This document shows positions 5,133 to 6,263 of a stretch of DNA of 6,263 nucleotides, piece by piece. Below the pieces are notes generated by a model, which was not told where the DNA came from, made no database searches, and saw nothing but the letters and a program-made list of their open reading frames with translations. This stretch comes from Actinomycetes bacterium. Lineage in GTDB: Bacteria; Actinomycetota; Actinomycetes; Actinomycetales; Cellulomonadaceae. The stretch spans positions 1 to 6,263 of the forward strand of contig JAFAEH010000275.1 in the NCBI GenBank assembly GCA_023424135.1, read 5' to 3'. How positions within the stretch are numbered: position 1 is the first letter of the stretch; each line of letters opens with the position of its first letter. The position numbers and the translations under genes are program-made.

Positions 5133-6088
5133 GACGTCAGGGCGGCGAGGTCCACGCTCGCGTCGGCGACGAGCGCCGCCGGCCCGGCCAGATCGGCCCG
5201 CCCGTCGTCGTGCAGCGTGACCCGCACGGTCCCCCCGGGCACGTCGACGAGCCACACGGACGGCGCCTGCGGTCCGCCCCACGCGCGCACGGCCGCGGCC
5301 GCGGCGACCGCACCGGTGCCGCACGACCGGGTCTCGCCGACGCCGCGCTCGTGCACGCGCATGCGCACGCGGCCCACGACACCCGCCGCCGTCCCGTCCT
5401 CGCCGAGCGGGACGACGAGCTCGACGTTCGTGCCGTCGGGCGGCACGGGTGTCACGGTCGGTGCGTGCGTGAGGTCGACCCGGTCCAGGTCGTCGTCCTG
5501 CGCGAGGACGACGACCGTGTGCGGGTTGCCGACGTCGACGCTCAGGCCGGGGCGCGTGACGCTCAGCCCGTCGACGTCGACCTGCGCGTCACCGCCGGCC
5601 GCGAGCGCGGCGTCACCGCCGGGGCGTGCGACGACCCCCATGCCGACCGAGAACCACGGGGAGCCGTCGACGTCGGACGTCGTGGCGGTCACGGTGCGCA
5701 CGCCCGCGCGCGTGCCGACGTCGAGCGTCCCGGCGGTGGGGTCCCACAGGCCCAGGCGCTGCGCGAACGCGGCGAGCACGCGCACGCCGTTGCCGCACAT
5801 CTGCGCGAGCGACCCGTCGGCGTTGCGGTAGTCCATGAACCAGGTCGCCGCCTGCGTGCCCGCAGGGGCGTCGGCCACGTGCGCCGTCGCGACGAGCCGG
5901 ATGACGCCGTCGCCACCGACACCGGCGCGGCGGTCGCACAGGAGTCGCACGAGCGCAGGCGTCAGGTCGAGGTGACCGTCCCGGTCGTCGACGAGCACGA
6001 AGTCGTTCTGCGTGCCGTGCCCCTTGGTGACCGCGAGCCGCCCGAGGTCCAGGGGCGAGGCGGTCTGCTGCGTGGTCGGCGCGGTCAC
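5129..6088 (-). CDS. dapF: Diaminopimelate epimerase
   Basis: DapF interconverts LL- and meso-2,6-diaminopimelate, the penultimate step to lysine and the source of meso-DAP for peptidoglycan in organisms that use it. It is a cofactor-free two-base racemase. The 319-residue product has both catalytic cysteines: Cys98 in NADGSLAQMCGNGVR (89-103) and Cys256 in ERGVGETRSCGTGA (247-260). It also has KGHGTQNDF (22-30), GVGGDGV (56-62) and the substrate loop VGNPH (186-190). It is somewhat longer than the roughly 275-residue E. coli enzyme; about 20 extra residues precede the conserved start and others fall in loops around 135-180. GTG 6088 was chosen because it forms a GTGA overlap with the miaA stop and gives a family-like N-terminus. 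The frame is open further upstream, but that part is arginine-rich shadow of miaA. At its 3' end it overlaps the thioredoxin-like gene in the same way. Confidence 0.96.
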   Translation of the reverse strand: MTAPTTQQTASPLDLGRLAVTKGHGTQNDFVLVDDRDGHLDLTPALVRLLCDRRAGVGGDGVIRLVATAHVADAPAGTQAATWFMDYRNADGSLAQMCGNGVRVLAAFAQRLGLWDPTAGTLDVGTRAGVRTVTATTSDVDGSPWFSVGMGVVARPGGDAALAAGGDAQVDVDGLSVTRPGLSVDVGNPHTVVVLAQDDDLDRVDLTHAPTVTPVPPDGTNVELVVPLGEDGTAAGVVGRVRMRVHERGVGETRSCGTGAVAAAAAVRAWGGPQAPSVWLVDVPGGTVRVTLHDDGRADLAGPAALVADASVDLAALTS

Positions 6089-6263
6089 GACCCCAGCGTA
6101 CGGCGCACCGGACCCCGCGCGGCGGGCGGCAGCAGCCCCGCGTCCGCGGCGGCGACGAGGTCGAGCGCGCGGTCGAGCAGGTCGGGGTCCTGCGCGTCGA
6201 GCCAGTGCACGCGCGGGTCGCGCCCGAACCACCCCATCTGCTTGCGGGCCAGCCGCCGGGTGC
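6085..6263 (-). CDS. miaA: tRNA dimethylallyltransferase MiaA, C-terminal 58 residues
   Basis: The last 58 codons are present; the rest lies beyond the right edge. The reading RRLARKQMGWFGRDPR followed by VHWLD matches the conserved C-terminal MiaA signature (R-x-L-A-R-x-Q-x-x-W-F-x-R-D-P-R, then W-L-D). MiaA transfers a dimethylallyl group to N6 of A37 in tRNAs that read UNN codons. The catalytic P-loop and DMAPP-binding parts are outside the window. Its TGA overlaps the dapF GTG by 4 nt, and miaA followed by dapF is a standard actinobacterial arrangement, which supports the call despite the short fragment. Confidence 0.9.
   Translation of the reverse strand, partial: TRRLARKQMGWFGRDPRVHWLDAQDPDLLDRALDLVAAADAGLLPPAARGPVRRTLGS
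6095..6100 (-). promoter_or_regulatory. Possible internal leaderless -10 box (TACGCT) before dapF
   Basis: TACGCT on the minus strand fits TAnnnT and is exactly 6 nt before the dapF GTG, the spacing seen at the methyltransferase gene. It lies inside the last codons of miaA (Arg-Thr-Leu), so the bases also serve coding and the match may be chance. If real, dapF could be expressed independently of miaA. Confidence 0.25.

Noticed and set aside
5125..5139. Direct repeat GACGTCA x2 at the dapF/thioredoxin junction
   Set aside because: It is short, lies in coding sequence (Thr-Ser-stop / Val-Thr-Ser) and is made of common high-GC codons, so there is no reason to see a binding site.
6089..6232. N-terminal extension of dapF by 48 codons
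   Set aside because: The added residues are an Arg/Ala/Pro shadow of the miaA 3' end. The DapF family start and the GTGA overlap place the start at 6088.
1..6263. CRISPR array, tRNA/rRNA genes, insertion sequence or phage attachment site
   Set aside because: No spaced repeats, transposase motifs or RNA gene sequences were seen, and the window is almost entirely filled by the genes listed.

Overview
The window is about 6.3 kb of very GC-rich DNA (by eye above 70% GC). GTG starts, TGA stops and the gene content point to an actinobacterium. The order miaA-dapF-...-hflX is the one known from actinobacterial chromosomes such as Mycobacterium tuberculosis. A member of the Cellulomonadaceae or a related Micrococcales family is my best guess, but the sequence alone does not prove it.

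Layout, left to right. On the minus strand, 1-878 is the N-terminal beta-propeller half of an S9 (prolyl-oligopeptidase-type) peptidase that runs off the left edge. The gap 879-983 is almost filled by two tandem hairpins and a promoter-like box that touches the peptidase start. hflX, a ribosome-associated GTPase, occupies 984-2498 on the minus strand. A 125-bp divergent promoter region (2499-2623) separates it from a plus-strand pair: an RsmC-like methyltransferase (2624-3295) and a 14-TM major facilitator transporter (3292-4836). Converging on these from the right is a minus-strand run: miaA (3' end only, 6085-6263), dapF (5129-6088) and a small thioredoxin-like protein (4635-5132).

Expression logic. 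Three of the gene junctions (miaA/dapF, dapF/thioredoxin-like, methyltransferase/MFS) are the same 4-nt GTGA overlap, which suggests stop-start translational coupling. So miaA-dapF-trx is one unit and the methyltransferase-MFS pair is another, head to head with hflX. The two units converge with a 202-bp antisense overlap of coding sequence (4635-4836), leaving no intergenic space for terminators. The genes at 2624 and 878 each have a TAnnnT box 6-7 nt before the GTG, as expected for leaderless mRNAs. hflX instead has a clear Shine-Dalgarno sequence.

Functionally this is mainly housekeeping: tRNA A37 prenylation (MiaA), meso-DAP/lysine synthesis (DapF), ribosome rescue or recycling (HflX), probable rRNA methylation, an efflux-type carrier and peptide breakdown. 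I found no mobile element, CRISPR array, tRNA or rRNA. The points most worth following up are the thioredoxin-like protein coupled to redox-sensitive DapF, its overprinted C-terminal tail, and the compact terminator/promoter junction downstream of hflX.
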